Positions 11,677 through 21,251 of a stretch of DNA of 64,000 bases are shown here, one piece after another; the stretch's first letter is position 1; the number at the start of each line of letters is the position of its first letter. The notes under the pieces were generated by a model. That model was not told the DNA's origin. It saw nothing but the letters and a program-made list of their open reading frames with translations, and did no database searches. Origin of the DNA: Dendrocalamus latiflorus (Eukaryota > Streptophyta > Magnoliopsida > Poales > Poaceae); the NCBI GenBank assembly GCA_017311315.1, contig CM029669.1, positions 21,648,711-21,712,710 on the forward strand, read 5' to 3'. The position numbers were made by a program, and so were the translations under genes.

Positions 11677-12200
11677 TTTGAACCGGAAAAATATTTTTTG
11701 GTCTTTGCATGTGCAGATTGAGCATGGAGGTGATTATGGTCGGTGACGAGGTGGACCGGGACTATGATGGGAGATCTGAGGTTTAGACGGTCAAGGAGGT
11801 CACGAGATGGTCAGACTCATGCTTGGGACGCATGAAGATTAAAGATAGATGATACGTGTTGGAGCTACGGAGGTGCGGTCCGGAGGCTACGACATATGGT
11901 GGATGATGCGTCGAGAAGATACGTGAGGTGCGGTCCTGGAGGCTTCGTTACGTGACAAGTTAGAAAAATTGGAATTTTGGAAAACCCATATTAGGCTATT
12001 GGAATTGGATTATAACTCGTGGGTTTAGGCTCAACTCATGTTTTGGACCCTAGACTATAAATAGAGATGGGGTTAGAGACTAATCCTGTGGCTTTTGGTG
12101 AGATTAATTTTGTGTTAGGGTTTAAGAGTGCTAAGAGGGCATTTTATAGCTATTATAATTTAGAAATAAAGTTTAGATCTATTTTAAAAAATAAATTGTT
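11677..12200 (+). repeat. LTR-like fragment with TATA box, truncated by the gap
   Basis: The segment contains ACTATAAATAGAGATGGGG at about 12053, a promoter-like TATA box, and a long purine-rich upstream part. Phrases such as ACGTGTTGGAGCTACGG followed by GATCCGGAGGCTA-like sequence recur in diverged form at about 28990-29100. This suggests remnants of one retrotransposon LTR family. The left part is lost in the N gap. Confidence 0.45.
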
Positions 12201-12287
12201 GCTCGGCACTGTCGTTTCGCGTCATTCTTGTCGTCGGCGACGTCTCGATTTATTCCCTCATCCTCGGCCAGTCTCATGCGCGCAACA

Positions 12288-12500
12288 AACAGCGCGTTTG
12301 GTTGCCTGCATCCCGCCCAGCTTGGCCTGTGGAATGCAGTGGGACATTGATTGGTTGCTTGCATCTGATAGTAGATCAGGCCCGTAACAGCTGGAGGCGC
12401 GCAGCCAGGCTCCAAAGAAACGAATCTGGTTTGCGTTTCCGGGAGCCAGGCTCACGCGGGCTCGACGGCGTGATCCCTGCGGGCAACCAAACACGCTGTT
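12288..12500. repeat. MITE-like element with ~19-bp inverted ends
   Basis: The left end is AACAGCGCGTTTGGTTGCC. The right end read in reverse is AACAGCGTGTTTGGTTGCC, with one mismatch. The 213-bp size and GTTTGGTTGCC-type end fit plant MITEs. No clean target duplication was seen. Confidence 0.6.
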
Positions 12501-12689
12501 AAAGTGTTTCTCGGTCGTGCGAAAGGCAACACGACGCAACAAGTCGATCCGAGTGTTGCCTGCACCTTGAAACAGACTGAGCCAATACACGCCAGCGCAT
12601 CACGGCGCCACACGTCGTTCCGGGTGAAAAGCATCAACGTGACATCCATCACTGTGCACAAATTTTTCATCTCGACTCTCATGTCCTCT

Positions 12690-12903
12690 TTTCAGCTTCT
12701 AAAAGCTGTTTTTTGGCTTTTCTACAGTAACTAATTTTTAAACAAAGTATTTTTTCAAGATAAGATCTACTAGTTAATTGTAGTATATACTTTACTGACT
12801 TCATTTATATCGGCAAAAACCGCACATGAATTTTTGTTACTCTGTAATCTCTCATATAAACAGCTCAAAAACTACAAACTGCAGTCAAAAAGAACAGACC
12901 CTC
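12690..12903. repeat. Tourist-like MITE, family R2, partial copy
   Basis: It shares the R2 core (CTACTAGTTAATTGTAGTA, TTACTCTGTAATCT) with the copy at 1728-1970 and with the reverse orientation at 36009-36234. The right end AAAGAACAGACCC is recognizable; the left end is degraded. Confidence 0.5.
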
Positions 12904-13651
12904 AGACAGCACAGGAAGTAGCATGCATTAATATTTAATTAGTAGACTAATGTTGCATGCAGGATTGAATACCAAGGAGACAGAAGTATAGCCATCACAT
13001 CCAAGAAGCCTTCATCAACTTGCACATCAATCAAGACTAGTATAGTACCCGTGCTAACGCTACGGCGGCATTTCAGGGATGCACATGAAAACAACCAAAT
13101 GACGATATTTTTTTCATAGTTCAAGTTTCACGCAATTGTATATCACCATGTATATAATCTGGAAAACACTCATGTATATCACCAGCAAGTTCAGGTCATG
13201 AAATTACAAGCTATACTATGTCCTTGGCATAAAATTTATCCTATTTCCCACATCCGAGTGGATATGCACCCATCAGGAATAACACAATGGAATCCTGTAG
13301 TTTATCAACTTTTAGCTAGTACATGCAAACTTGTATATGCATGTTTTCAATGGAACATTGACTAATAAAGTTACCACATCAAGGAATTTGACATGCTTTC
13401 AGTAAAATAATCAGGCAGTGAAGTGAGGTAGTATTCTGAGAGAAGGTTTGTCATGGCATCTGGACATATTATCAACCATATCTTTCATGTAATAATTACT
13501 TTTAAAATAGTGATGGAACCCTGTGAGTAACATTCTACTCATTATCAATAGACCATGTAATCGCATACATATGGGTTCATTAAGGATACTCATGGCAGAG
13601 CATTTGCATAATGCAGCAAGTAAGATTAACCAGTTCTAACTTCAAAGAAAC

Positions 13652-13757
13652 CTCTGGGCAGCGTGCATGATTTATCAGGGTAAAAATGAACTCTGCTGCA
13701 GCGCACTCCAAAGCGGCAAGCCCCTGTCTTGAGGTGAAACGGGTAATGGGCCTTATC
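13652..13757 (-). pseudogene. Captured exon of a U2AF35-related (ZRSR2/URP-like) splicing factor
   Basis: After a CTGTAG acceptor the minus strand reads DKAHYPFHLKTGACRFGVRC and continues through SRVHFYPDKSCTL. This is the first CCCH zinc finger (C-x5-C-x4-C-type spacing with a following His) of the U2AF35-related protein family, which acts in 3' splice-site recognition. The finger is open and undamaged in this frame (not the frame with the longest ORF). A candidate donor follows near 13651, after which similarity stops. It is the last of the captured pieces before the Helitron 3' end. It is an isolated exon, so it is not a functional gene. Confidence 0.75.
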
Positions 13758-14266
13758 CTACAGAAAAAAATAAACAGGAAGATTACATTGGTGCAAAGGA
13801 AGGCCAACATGTTAGGTAGAAAAGTAGGTATATCTCAGGTTAAACAATTAGAATTAGCTCTACATGAACCTATACATGTAACACAGGACCATCAAATGCA
13901 ACTACAACTTATGCTGGGCCAGGAGGGAGAATCTAGTCCTAAACAATAAAATGGTGTCATCATAAAAATTCAAATAAGTTCAATTCATCAACTGTAATTT
14001 AAACGCCTCCCAAGTCCCAGGTCCCATATTATGGACAACATCTGTTAACGAAATAAAGCAGTCTATGATCTAATCCTAACAAATGATGTTACCATATACC
14101 ATAAGCTTTAGAAGAAGTTTAATTGTAATTAAGATATTTCTCACGAACGACCAGAATCTCTCTCCTCGACCCAAAAAGACCACCGCTAAGGAGATTTTCC
14201 ACATACAGCTGATGGAACATGCTGAGAAAGGCTTAACATGTTCACAGAAAAGCACTGGGCACATAT

Positions 14267-14355
14267 CATCTAGATCACGAATTGCATCCTGAGCATCCCT
14301 CCTGTCATCAAAATCAATGAATGCAAAACCAGGTGGCTTTTGTGCAACCCATACA
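14267..14355 (-). pseudogene. Captured exon of an RSZ-type SR splicing factor
   Basis: The frame after a GCAG acceptor encodes VWVAQKPPGFAFIDFDDRRD followed by AQDAIRDLD. This is the second half of the RRM of plant RSZ21/RSZ22-type proteins (9G8-like), including the RNP1-like GFAFIDF strand. In the intact family it is followed by glycine-rich, zinc-knuckle and RS regions. None is present here, and homology ends at the exon end, where the usual GT donor appears changed to GAT. One captured exon in the Helitron, same strand as the others. Confidence 0.8.
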
Positions 14356-15107
14356 CTGCTTGCACAAAAGAAAATTAAGCAAACTGTATCAGGACCATCC
14401 ACATCAAGCAGAATATAACTTTCGGAATGCAAAAGACATATGCATGGACTCATGTGATGATTTTATCAATAACACATCAAAATAGGCAATTCTGGACGCA
14501 CTTCAGGGTTTGGGGCCAGTGGAACACAGTAGCAATTTCAGCGCTCAGTAAATTAGCCGTATCATTTGCTGTAGATATCGAAATACTTTGAACTTGTATC
14601 CTGATGAAAGCTAATCTAAGATGTGCAAATCCCTAACACATTTGACAACAAGATTACACAGTGTAGGGGCCACCAAATAATGAACGGTCAAATTCATCAT
14701 GGTTCTAATTTGACACCAAAAATCTCACAGCAACAAAATAAACCACATGACAGGTTTACACCGACTTTTCTGCAGTAATGTCATGACAGGTTTACACCGA
14801 TTTTTCTGCAGTCACAGTATGTTAACAGTGTTTTGGAAAACGAAACCAGCTGGAACCTTAAACTCTGGTACAGAGAATAATTTAGTATTACAGCTATGTT
14901 CAAGTGCCTGAGTGGGCTAGCACTTATAAGTTTACAGAGTCAGTAATCACCTGAACACCCATATACGAAGCCCATATTATTGTATAAGCTCACGATAGAT
15001 ATGCAGCACAGATCTTTCGCAGTCCCTCCAGTGAGTATTAACAACACCACTGCAAAGAATGTCACAAACATGTTAAAAGGGTAGACAAGGAAAAGAAACA
15101 CCACTGC

Positions 15108-15189
15108 GGAAGTTGAACTCGAGGTTCTCGCGGCCGGCATTCCACTCCTCGATCCACCGGTTCTTGTGCACCTCCATGCCGCCACCCAT
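15108..15189 (-). pseudogene. Captured first exon of a small mitochondrial complex I subunit-like gene
   Basis: From an ATG at 15189 the minus strand encodes MGGGMEVHKNRWIEEWNAGR followed by ENLEFNFR. From memory this is the N-terminus of the approximately 70-residue plant complex I accessory subunit annotated as B15/NDUFB4-like (MGGGME...NFRWTRRN). The transmembrane part and the rest are missing. Immediately after the exon the sequence loses similarity. The subunit name rests on recall of a plant protein and is less certain than the other fragments. Confidence 0.6.
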
Positions 15190-15761
15190 CTTCTCTCATT
15201 GAACTGAATCATTGCACAGAAAATGTTGGTATCATATCATAGCTTCTCACTGTGGCAGCAGTCTCTTCTTAGGTTACCAGTTGCTTAGCTAGCGTTCACT
15301 ATTTGTAAGTAAAGCAGCCACAGTAAGTTAATGACATGTACAAACCTTATTAAATACAACCAGTGACATGTTGATTACGTATTTGAATGGCCACATAGTG
15401 CTATACAAGACATATATATGGTCATATGGTTATAGAAAATCTTCACTCTGATTGTCACAAAATATACACCATAAGATTTATGCTTGGAGAGCTTCAGCTG
15501 TTATCGGTTCCACCAGGCACCAGTCACAGAATGTACAGTGTGAAAAAAATATATACTATGAAGAGAACATGACAGTTGTCTCTACAATTAACTGAAAGAG
15601 TTGTACTTGAGTTAATGTCTGAAGCAAACATGTAAATGTTGTTATAGTGATTAATATATCTGTGAAACTTAATTCGATTACCAAAATGATTTTATTAGCA
15701 GTTTTCTGGAGTGCAGAACTCCAAAAAAAGAAAAATCAAACACATATGGGAGCATACTTAC

Positions 15762-16057
15762 AGCGTTTAATTAGTTGCTTCTGAGTTAGACTCTCCAGCC
15801 TTTGCTTCAAGGTTTTATTTTCCATGCCCAGCATTATATTCTGCTGAGTAAGAAACTCCATTTCAGCAGACACTTCTATCCCTTCTGACTGCATTATTCA
15901 GGCATGAATATTTTCAATGTCAAATATAACACTAAATTGTGGAACAGAAGTAAAAAAACCAGTTGTTGTCTGTGAGGTCACCTGTAATGCCTGGGCTTTT
16001 CTCTCAAGCTCTGCAATATACTGGAGCTTTCGAACACGGGACCTCTGAGCATATTGC
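15762..16057 (-). pseudogene. Captured two-exon fragment of a group-E-like bZIP transcription factor
   Basis: Exon 1 (16057-15982) encodes QYAQRSRVRKLQYIAELERK and AQALQ, the C-terminal half of a basic region and the start of the zipper. Exon 2 (15888-15762) continues in phase 0 with SEGIEVSAEMEFLTQQNIML and GMENKTLKQRLESLTQKQLIKR, giving heptad leucine-type positions. The intron between them has GT donor and AG acceptor, as do the flanking boundaries (acceptor at 16059-16058, donor at 15761). The YAQRSRVRKLQYIAELER signature is that of plant group E bZIPs. The Asn-containing half of the basic region and all transactivation sequence are missing. Confidence 0.85.
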
Positions 16058-16294
16058 CTGCAAGCAATATCAAAAAAACAACTTAGATGCATTAAAATAT
16101 GAAAATGTTTAAGCATGGCTACTACTACGTACAGATTTGGCAAGATTGAAATGTACGATGCCCTAATTTAAATAAAACATCTGACAAAGCATAGTTCCTT
16201 ACTTTTGACCAATATAACTACACAATTTAAGCACTTTGTAAAAAATACAAAACAAAACGAACAATACGGGGTCTGAACATCAAGAAGTGCTTAC

Positions 16295-17061
16295 CGGTAC
16301 TGAATTTATGGTAAGGGTGATCCCTTGAAGCCAGATGCTGTTGAAGCTGTGGAAAAAAAAATACGGGGCTTAGATTATGCTAAATATATGGTTAATATGG
16401 AAGCACGCCTTGTAAATAAAGAGAATGCATATTAATAACACCTATGCTTTACTAATAGCAGTTTCTGACATAGATACGACATAATGTTGTGACTTGCGAG
16501 AAAGAATATTTGATGTATCTAACTAACAAAGTTGAAACTTTGATGTACCTGAAACATTCTCCAGGTGTCAGACAACAAATTTTTCTTGTGTTCTGTAAGG
16601 ACAACAAAAGGGAATATTAGCTAGAATGTGCTTCTCGGCTCTCACTACTACGAATAAAGCAAGTGTAAATTATAAAGTGACTGTGATAAGATGAACTGGT
16701 GTAATCTTAACCACTTATATGAGCATAGTTGCTTTGAGGTATACTCTTGTTTTTGTTTGGGAGACCATAGAGGCATATGCCATGTTAGATGCAAATAGAA
16801 TCACCACGTATAAAGCAACTGCTCACCAGAATCAACAGCCTTTATCTCTCTAAGAATAGCATCCTGCGACATCAGCGGCTTAATAAAGAACTGTGCAAAT
16901 CTGCGCAACAGAAACAACCTCATTATTATTCAATAAAGAACCATGCAAATCTGCATAACACATATCACCACCTTATACAATAAACATGCATCAACTGAAC
17001 AAAAATACTATTGAGGAGACTTACCTATCTAAGGCTTCTTTGAAATTGTCCACGTTAACAT
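16295..17061 (-). pseudogene. Captured four-exon fragment of an insulin-degrading-enzyme (M16 peptidase) gene
   Basis: Four short exons with consensus splice sites are collinear: 17061-17025 (VNVDNFKEALDR), 16900-16827 (FAQFFIKPLMSQDAILREIK then AVDS), 16592-16549 (EHKKNLLSDTWRMF) and 16346-16295 (QLQQHLASRDHPYHKFSTG). Their phases fit: the Glu codon of EHKK and the Gln codon after MF are each split across an intron and restored by splicing. The joined order matches plant insulysin/zinc-metallopeptidase (M16A) just downstream of the HxxEH active-site region. The active-site exon itself and the rest of the roughly 970-residue enzyme are absent, so it cannot be an active peptidase. Retained introns show capture at the DNA level. 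Confidence 0.87.
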
Positions 17062-17299
17062 CTGCAATCACAATGGAGTAGAGAGGGCTATGGAACCCCA
17101 GCAGGGAAAAGCAGGAGCAAGCACACATATAAGAGGCACCGGAGAGGAACGGAGACCCTAAGATGGAACCAGAGAGGACGCCGCTGAGACTGAGAAGAAC
17201 GGCGGCACACTCATGCAAGCCGGAGAGAACACCGCCGAGCGGAACGGACAGCGGCACAATCGCCCAACACCAACAGGCGTATAAACCAGATGAAATCGC

Positions 17300-17598
17300 T
17301 CAGCGTCGTCGAGGGCGCGGCGGTGGTTGCCGAGGAGGAGGTTGACGTGGGCGCGGTTGGCGAAGAGGACGGAGGCGTCGGGGTCGGGGGCGGAGGCGGG
17401 GAGCGGCTCCATCTGGGCGATGGCCTTGGTGTAGCAGTCGACGGCGTCGGCGTAGTGCTTTCGGCCCATCTTGACGAACTGGTTGCCCTGCTCCTTGTAC
17501 TCGCGCGCCGCCCACTCCTTGATGGCGGCGATGCCGTCCAGGTCGGCCTTCTCGCCCTCCGTCAGGGGCTCCGCCCCGGGATCCATCAGCAGCGCCAT
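17300..17598 (-). pseudogene. Captured first exon of a TTC4/CNS1-like TPR co-chaperone gene
   Basis: From an ATG at 17598 the frame reads MALLMDPGAEPLTEGEKADL and includes EYKEQGNQFVKMGRKHYADA and VLFANRAHVNLLLGNHRRAL, i.e. the first TPR units of the TTC4 family (HSP90/HSP70 co-chaperones). The family continues with a third TPR and a C-terminal wheel domain; these are missing. At about 17300 the sequence leaves the family and runs on into unrelated residues. The frame stays open upstream to an ATG at 18135 and downstream to 17158, making a 325-codon chimeric open frame. Whether that frame is expressed is unknown. Confidence 0.82.
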
Positions 17599-17879
17599 GT
17601 CCGTCGAGTTGCTCTCGGTGGTTCGGCGGCGGCGCGCGGGGTGGGGAGGAGTAGGCGAGGGCGGAGCGGCGGAGGAGGGAGGGGAGGAGGCCGAAGTCGC
17701 CGCGCCCCGCGCCTGGAGCCGCCCTCCATCGCTCGGACCCCCACCAGCGCCGCTGCGCCCGAGGCGCCCACCGCCGCCTCCGCCTCTGCCACCGCTTGGC
17801 ACCACCGCCTCCTGTTGCTCCCTTCCCCGAATCGAGGCGAGGATCGGGCCGCCATCTCGGCCGAATCGAGGCGAGGAGC

Positions 17880-18046
17880 CAGTACTCGGCGCTGTACTGC
17901 TTGATGAGAGGGTTGTTGGGGTAGGGCGGGCGGGTGCGCGGCGCCGGGTGGTCGGGGTCGGAGGAGACCGGGATGCGGGAGTCGGCGGCGGGGAGCGACC
18001 AGTAGAGGTCGAGGAGGCCGTAGTTGAGCGCGCGGGGAGCGACCAC
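17880..18046 (-). pseudogene. Captured coding-like fragment, gene not recognized
   Basis: In one minus-strand frame the segment encodes ALNYGLLDLYWSLPAADSRI and, further on, NNPLIKQYSAEYWLLASI. The composition (aromatics, mixed charge, no low complexity) looks like a real protein, unlike the surrounding GC-rich shadows. I do not recognize the family. It is the first captured piece inside the Helitron 5' end and has the same orientation as the other six. The frame runs on from about 17880 into non-homologous DNA. Confidence 0.45.
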
Positions 18047-18124
18047 CGAGCTCGATCCGGCCGCTCGCGGTCGTTGCGGCCGCCGTCTTCCTCCCGAGAC
18101 CGCTGCCGCCTCACGTGGACCGTC

Positions 18125-18605
18125 GCTCTGGTCATCGGCGCGGGGCGGGGGGAGGAGGAGGCGGCGGCGGCGCGGGGCGGGGGGAGGAGGCGGCGGCGGA
18201 GGAGGCGAGGGAGAAATCAGCGGAGGAGGCGCGGGGCGGGGTGGCGGCGAGCGGCGCGGGGAGGAGGGGGAAGCGGGGCTAGGGTTAAGGCTGGGGCGGG
18301 GAGGAAGGGGGGAGGCGGAGGGAGGGGAGGCGCGGGGGAGGATGGGGGAGGCGGAGGGAGGGGAGGCGCGCGGGGGAGGAGGGGGAGGCGCGGGGGAGGC
18401 GTGGGGGAGGCGGAGGGAGGGGAGGCGCGGGGGAGGCGGAGGAGGCGCGGGGGAGGCGGAGGGAGAGGAGGCGCGGGGGAGGAGGGGGAGGCGCTGGGGA
18501 GGCGTGGGGGAGGCGGAGGGAGGGGAGGCGCGGGGGAGGCGGAGGGAGCGGAGGAGGCGCGGAGGGAGGGGGAGGCGCAGGTCGAGCGGGGGCGCGGGGT
18601 GGAGG
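18125..18605 (+). repeat. G/A-rich tract of GGGGGAGGCGGAGG-like units
   Basis: About 480 bases of almost pure purine on the plus strand, built from irregular repeats of GGAGGCGCGGGGGAGGCGG. It sits just inside the Helitron 5' end. It produces long open frames in all phases that are composition artefacts. Many G-runs could form G-quadruplexes. Confidence 0.8.
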
Positions 18606-18812
18606 GGTACTGCAGATCCATTGAAGGATGACCGTCGGATATGGTTGGGTAAGGAGAGAGAATGGAGGAGAGTTAATCTGGTGCGGACGTTTTTAGGATG
18701 GTGTAATTAAGGGTGCATATTGTGGTGTGGACGTAGTTAAGATCATGACTGTGGAGCAGGTAATTGTTGGGTGGATGTAGAATAATTTTAACTGGTGGAT
18801 TAATAGTGTAGA

Positions 18813-18982
18813 TAGATATGGCCGGCTCCTAACAACAAAATCACTAGATAATCTCCTGCCTAACAATCAAAGCACTAATTGGAAAGAAACTATGCTATCA
18901 AACCAAAACGACTGGATATTGGCTTGCGGCCCAAGTGCACATACGTGCACATAACAATCACCATCAATTCACTCTCAATATC
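18813..18982. other. Spacer between Helitron and MULE
   Basis: Only about 170 bases of AT-rich DNA separate the Helitron end from the target duplication of the MULE. No feature seen. Confidence 0.6.
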
Positions 18983-19558
18983 TGAAATATCAGAATTTTT
19001 TGTACGGATAATCCATTTTTTATTCGAAATTACATAAATATACCCGCAGGAAAATTTTTTACAAAAATAGGCTCCAGTCGCCTAATGGTTCGGCGACTGG
19101 AGCCTTTCGCCCAATCAGACGGCGACACAATATCTGTCGCTGCACAGTGGAGCGACTGCATCTAGTCGCTCTTCCGTACGGCGACTTACATGTTGTCGCC
19201 GCTCCATTAGACGACTATCATGCAGTCGCCATCCCGTTAGGCGACTATACGTAGCCCTCGTGATTGTTTTAGATTTTGTGAATTTTGTAATGTTCAACCG
19301 GTAAAAAATATAGTGAAGTTGTAATAAAAGTTTATGTTCAATGTATATTGTAGGTGTGTAAAAAGTTTTAGAAGCTTTTTTTTATGAAAGATTGAATAGA
19401 GAACGATCGATACATACACTGTTAAGTGAGATAGTTTATGTGCGGAGAAGAGATGATAGACTTATTTAAATTTAAATAAACTTCATAATATAACTGTGAG
19501 TAACATGCCGCATATTTTTTCATTACATGCATAACATATATAACATCTGCAGCACGCC

Positions 19559-20123
19559 TCACTCGCCACCCTGGTGTGCCCCGTCACCGCGCTTGCGTCC
19601 TCCCATACGGCCTCGCTTGGCCCTCCTACGGTGCAACGGGTTAGGACGATCCGAAAAAGTAAAACGAGTAGGAGGGTGTCTATCCCGCCCCTGCGCTGGT
19701 GGAGTCAGCTGCACCTCTGGCTGTGTGCCCTCCGGTGCACCGGGGAGGGCACTGCAAGAGAGAACCTCCAGTGCTGCGTCGGAGAACTGCCCGGGCCACT
19801 CCACAAAAAACTGGTCCACATCGTCCTGGGCCAGGGAGACGCCGAGCTGCTGGTAAGTACCTGCAATAGTAATATCGTTAGTTCGTTGCATGTCGTCTTG
19901 GGATAAAAACGAGATCAGACGATACGTACCCGTAGCTGGCGCCATCGAGGTAGGAGGAGGGGCGTGCACCCCTGCGTCTGGAAGGGGATGTGCGGAGGAT
20001 GCGTGAAGTGAGGTGGTGTAGGAGGCTGTGCCCAGGCTGAACCCCCTCGGCGCGATGAGTGCGGTCCAAGTGCTCATCAAACAGCGCGTACTGCCACTCG
20101 GAGCCACATCCAGCACGAGTCAT
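19559..20123 (-). pseudogene. Degenerate ORF inside the small MULE
   Basis: Two overlapping minus-strand frames (to 20123 and 20116) read like one former protein with a frameshift: an upstream part CGSEWQYALFDEHLDRTHRA, then TYRLISFLSQDDMQRTNDIT and AGTYQQLGVSLAQDDVDQFF. It ends with a basic RRRAKRGRMGGRKRGDG tail. I do not recognize it with certainty. It could be the C-terminus of a transposon-associated protein (for example a plant-mobile-domain protein), but no defining motif is visible. It is unrelated in sequence to the transposase of the large MULE. Orientation is the same as the genes in the large MULE. Confidence 0.45.
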
Positions 20124-20124
20124 A

Positions 20125-20805
20125 CCTGCAAAATTTGTACAATAATTTCAACATTAAATTTTGTACATCTAAATTTCTACACTAAATTTTCTACATCTAA
20201 ATTTGTACACTAAATTTTCTAAACTAATAAACTAAATTTCTAAACTAAAATTTCTAAACTAATAAAGTAAATTTTGTAAAGTAAATTTCTAAAAAAAAAT
20301 TCTAAATAAATTTTCTAAACTAAATTGCTAAACTAAAATTTCTAAACTTAATTTCTAAATAATTTTCTAAACTAAGTTTTCTAAACGAAATTTCTAAACT
20401 AAATTTTCTAAACTAATTTTCTAAACTAAATTTTCTAAACTAATAAATTAAATTTTGTAAAGTAAATTTCTAAATAAATTTTCTAAACTAAATTGCTAAA
20501 CTAAATTTTCTAAATTAATTTTTCTAAACTTAATTTCTAAACTCATTTTCTAAACTAAGTTTTCTAAACGAAATTTCTAAACTCAATTTTCTAAACTAAA
20601 TTGATAAACTAATTTTTCTAAACTTAATTTCTAAACTAAGTTTTCTAAACGAAATTTCTAAACTAAATTTTCTAAACTAAATTTCTAAACTAAATTGCTA
20701 AACTAATTTTTTTAAACTTAATTTCTAAACTCATTTTCTAAATTAAGTTTTCTAAACGAAATTTCTAAACTAAATTTTCTAAACTAAATTTCTAACACTA
20801 AGAAA
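20125..20805 (+). repeat. Degenerate tandem repeat of TTTCTAAACTAAA units
   Basis: About 680 bases built from an 11-13-base unit, TTTCTAAACTAAA with variants (AAACGAAA, AAACTTAA, AAATAAAT). Longer blocks such as TAAGTTTTCTAAACGAAATT recur every 180-200 bases, so there is a higher-order period. It lies between the right TIR and the ORF of the small MULE. Confidence 0.85.
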
Positions 20806-21251
20806 AATACGTGGAAATCACGCTTTCCCTCTCCTCTTCCCCTCCTCTTCCCCTCCTCTCCCTCTCCTTCTCCCTTCTTTTCCTTCTTCCTCTCTTCTTC
20901 TCCTCTCCTTCCTCTCGCGCGGCCGAACGAATGAAAACAGTAAAGCAGAAGGAATGCGGCCGAGCGGGGCGCTTTATATCACCTCCAGCCGCCGAACCGT
21001 TTGGCGACTAAATTTCAGTCGCCCAACGGTGGGGCGACTGCATTGCAGTCGCCAAACGGTTCAGCGACTATAATAAATCGCTGAACGGTTGGTAGATTTC
21101 TTAAATGTCGCGGGCTGGTTGGGCGAAAGGCTCCAGTCGCCGAACCATTAGGCGACTGGAGCCTATTTTTGTAAAAAAATTTCCCGCGGGTATATTTATG
21201 TAATTTCGAATAAAAAATGGAATATCCGTACAAAAAAATTCTGAAATATCA

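Larger units (their letters stand above)
13037..18812 (-). mobile_element. Non-autonomous Helitron carrying seven gene fragments
   Basis: Read on the minus strand, the 5776-bp element begins TCTACACTATTAATCC at 18812 and ends GGGTACTATACTAG at 13037. The 3' end has the expected CTAG terminus and, about 8 bases before it, a GC-rich hairpin at 13049-13065 (CCGTAGC / GCACGG arms). The flanking bases are A before the 5' end and T after the 3' end (minus strand), the A-T insertion site used by Helitrons, with no target duplication. There is no RepHel gene, so it depended on another element. It holds pieces of at least seven host genes in one orientation, most with introns. Capture of genomic fragments is typical of grass Helitrons. 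Pack-MULE is excluded by the lack of TIRs and target duplication. Confidence 0.88.
18993..21241 (-). mobile_element. Non-autonomous Mutator-like element (MULE), 2.25 kb
   Basis: Terminal inverted repeats of about 140 bp start GAATTTTTTGTACGGATA on the left and, read in reverse, GAATTTTTTTGTACGGATA on the right. The flanking 10-mers TGAAATATCA at 18983-18992 and 21242-21251 are identical, as expected for a MULE. The TIRs and subterminal DNA match the large element at 46979-52684: same first 70 bases, same GTCGCCCAAC-type palindromic motifs, same polypyrimidine block next to the right TIR (20820-20920). There is no transposase domain, so it would need the other element in trans. Each TIR contains a perfect 13-bp stem, GGCTCCAGTCGCC / GGCGACTGGAGCC. 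Confidence 0.9.

Noticed and set aside
17163..18710. Several long plus-strand open frames (up to 386 codons) over the Helitron
   Set aside because: They are antisense or out-of-frame shadows in GC- and purine-rich DNA; residues are almost only G, R, A, E, with no motif.
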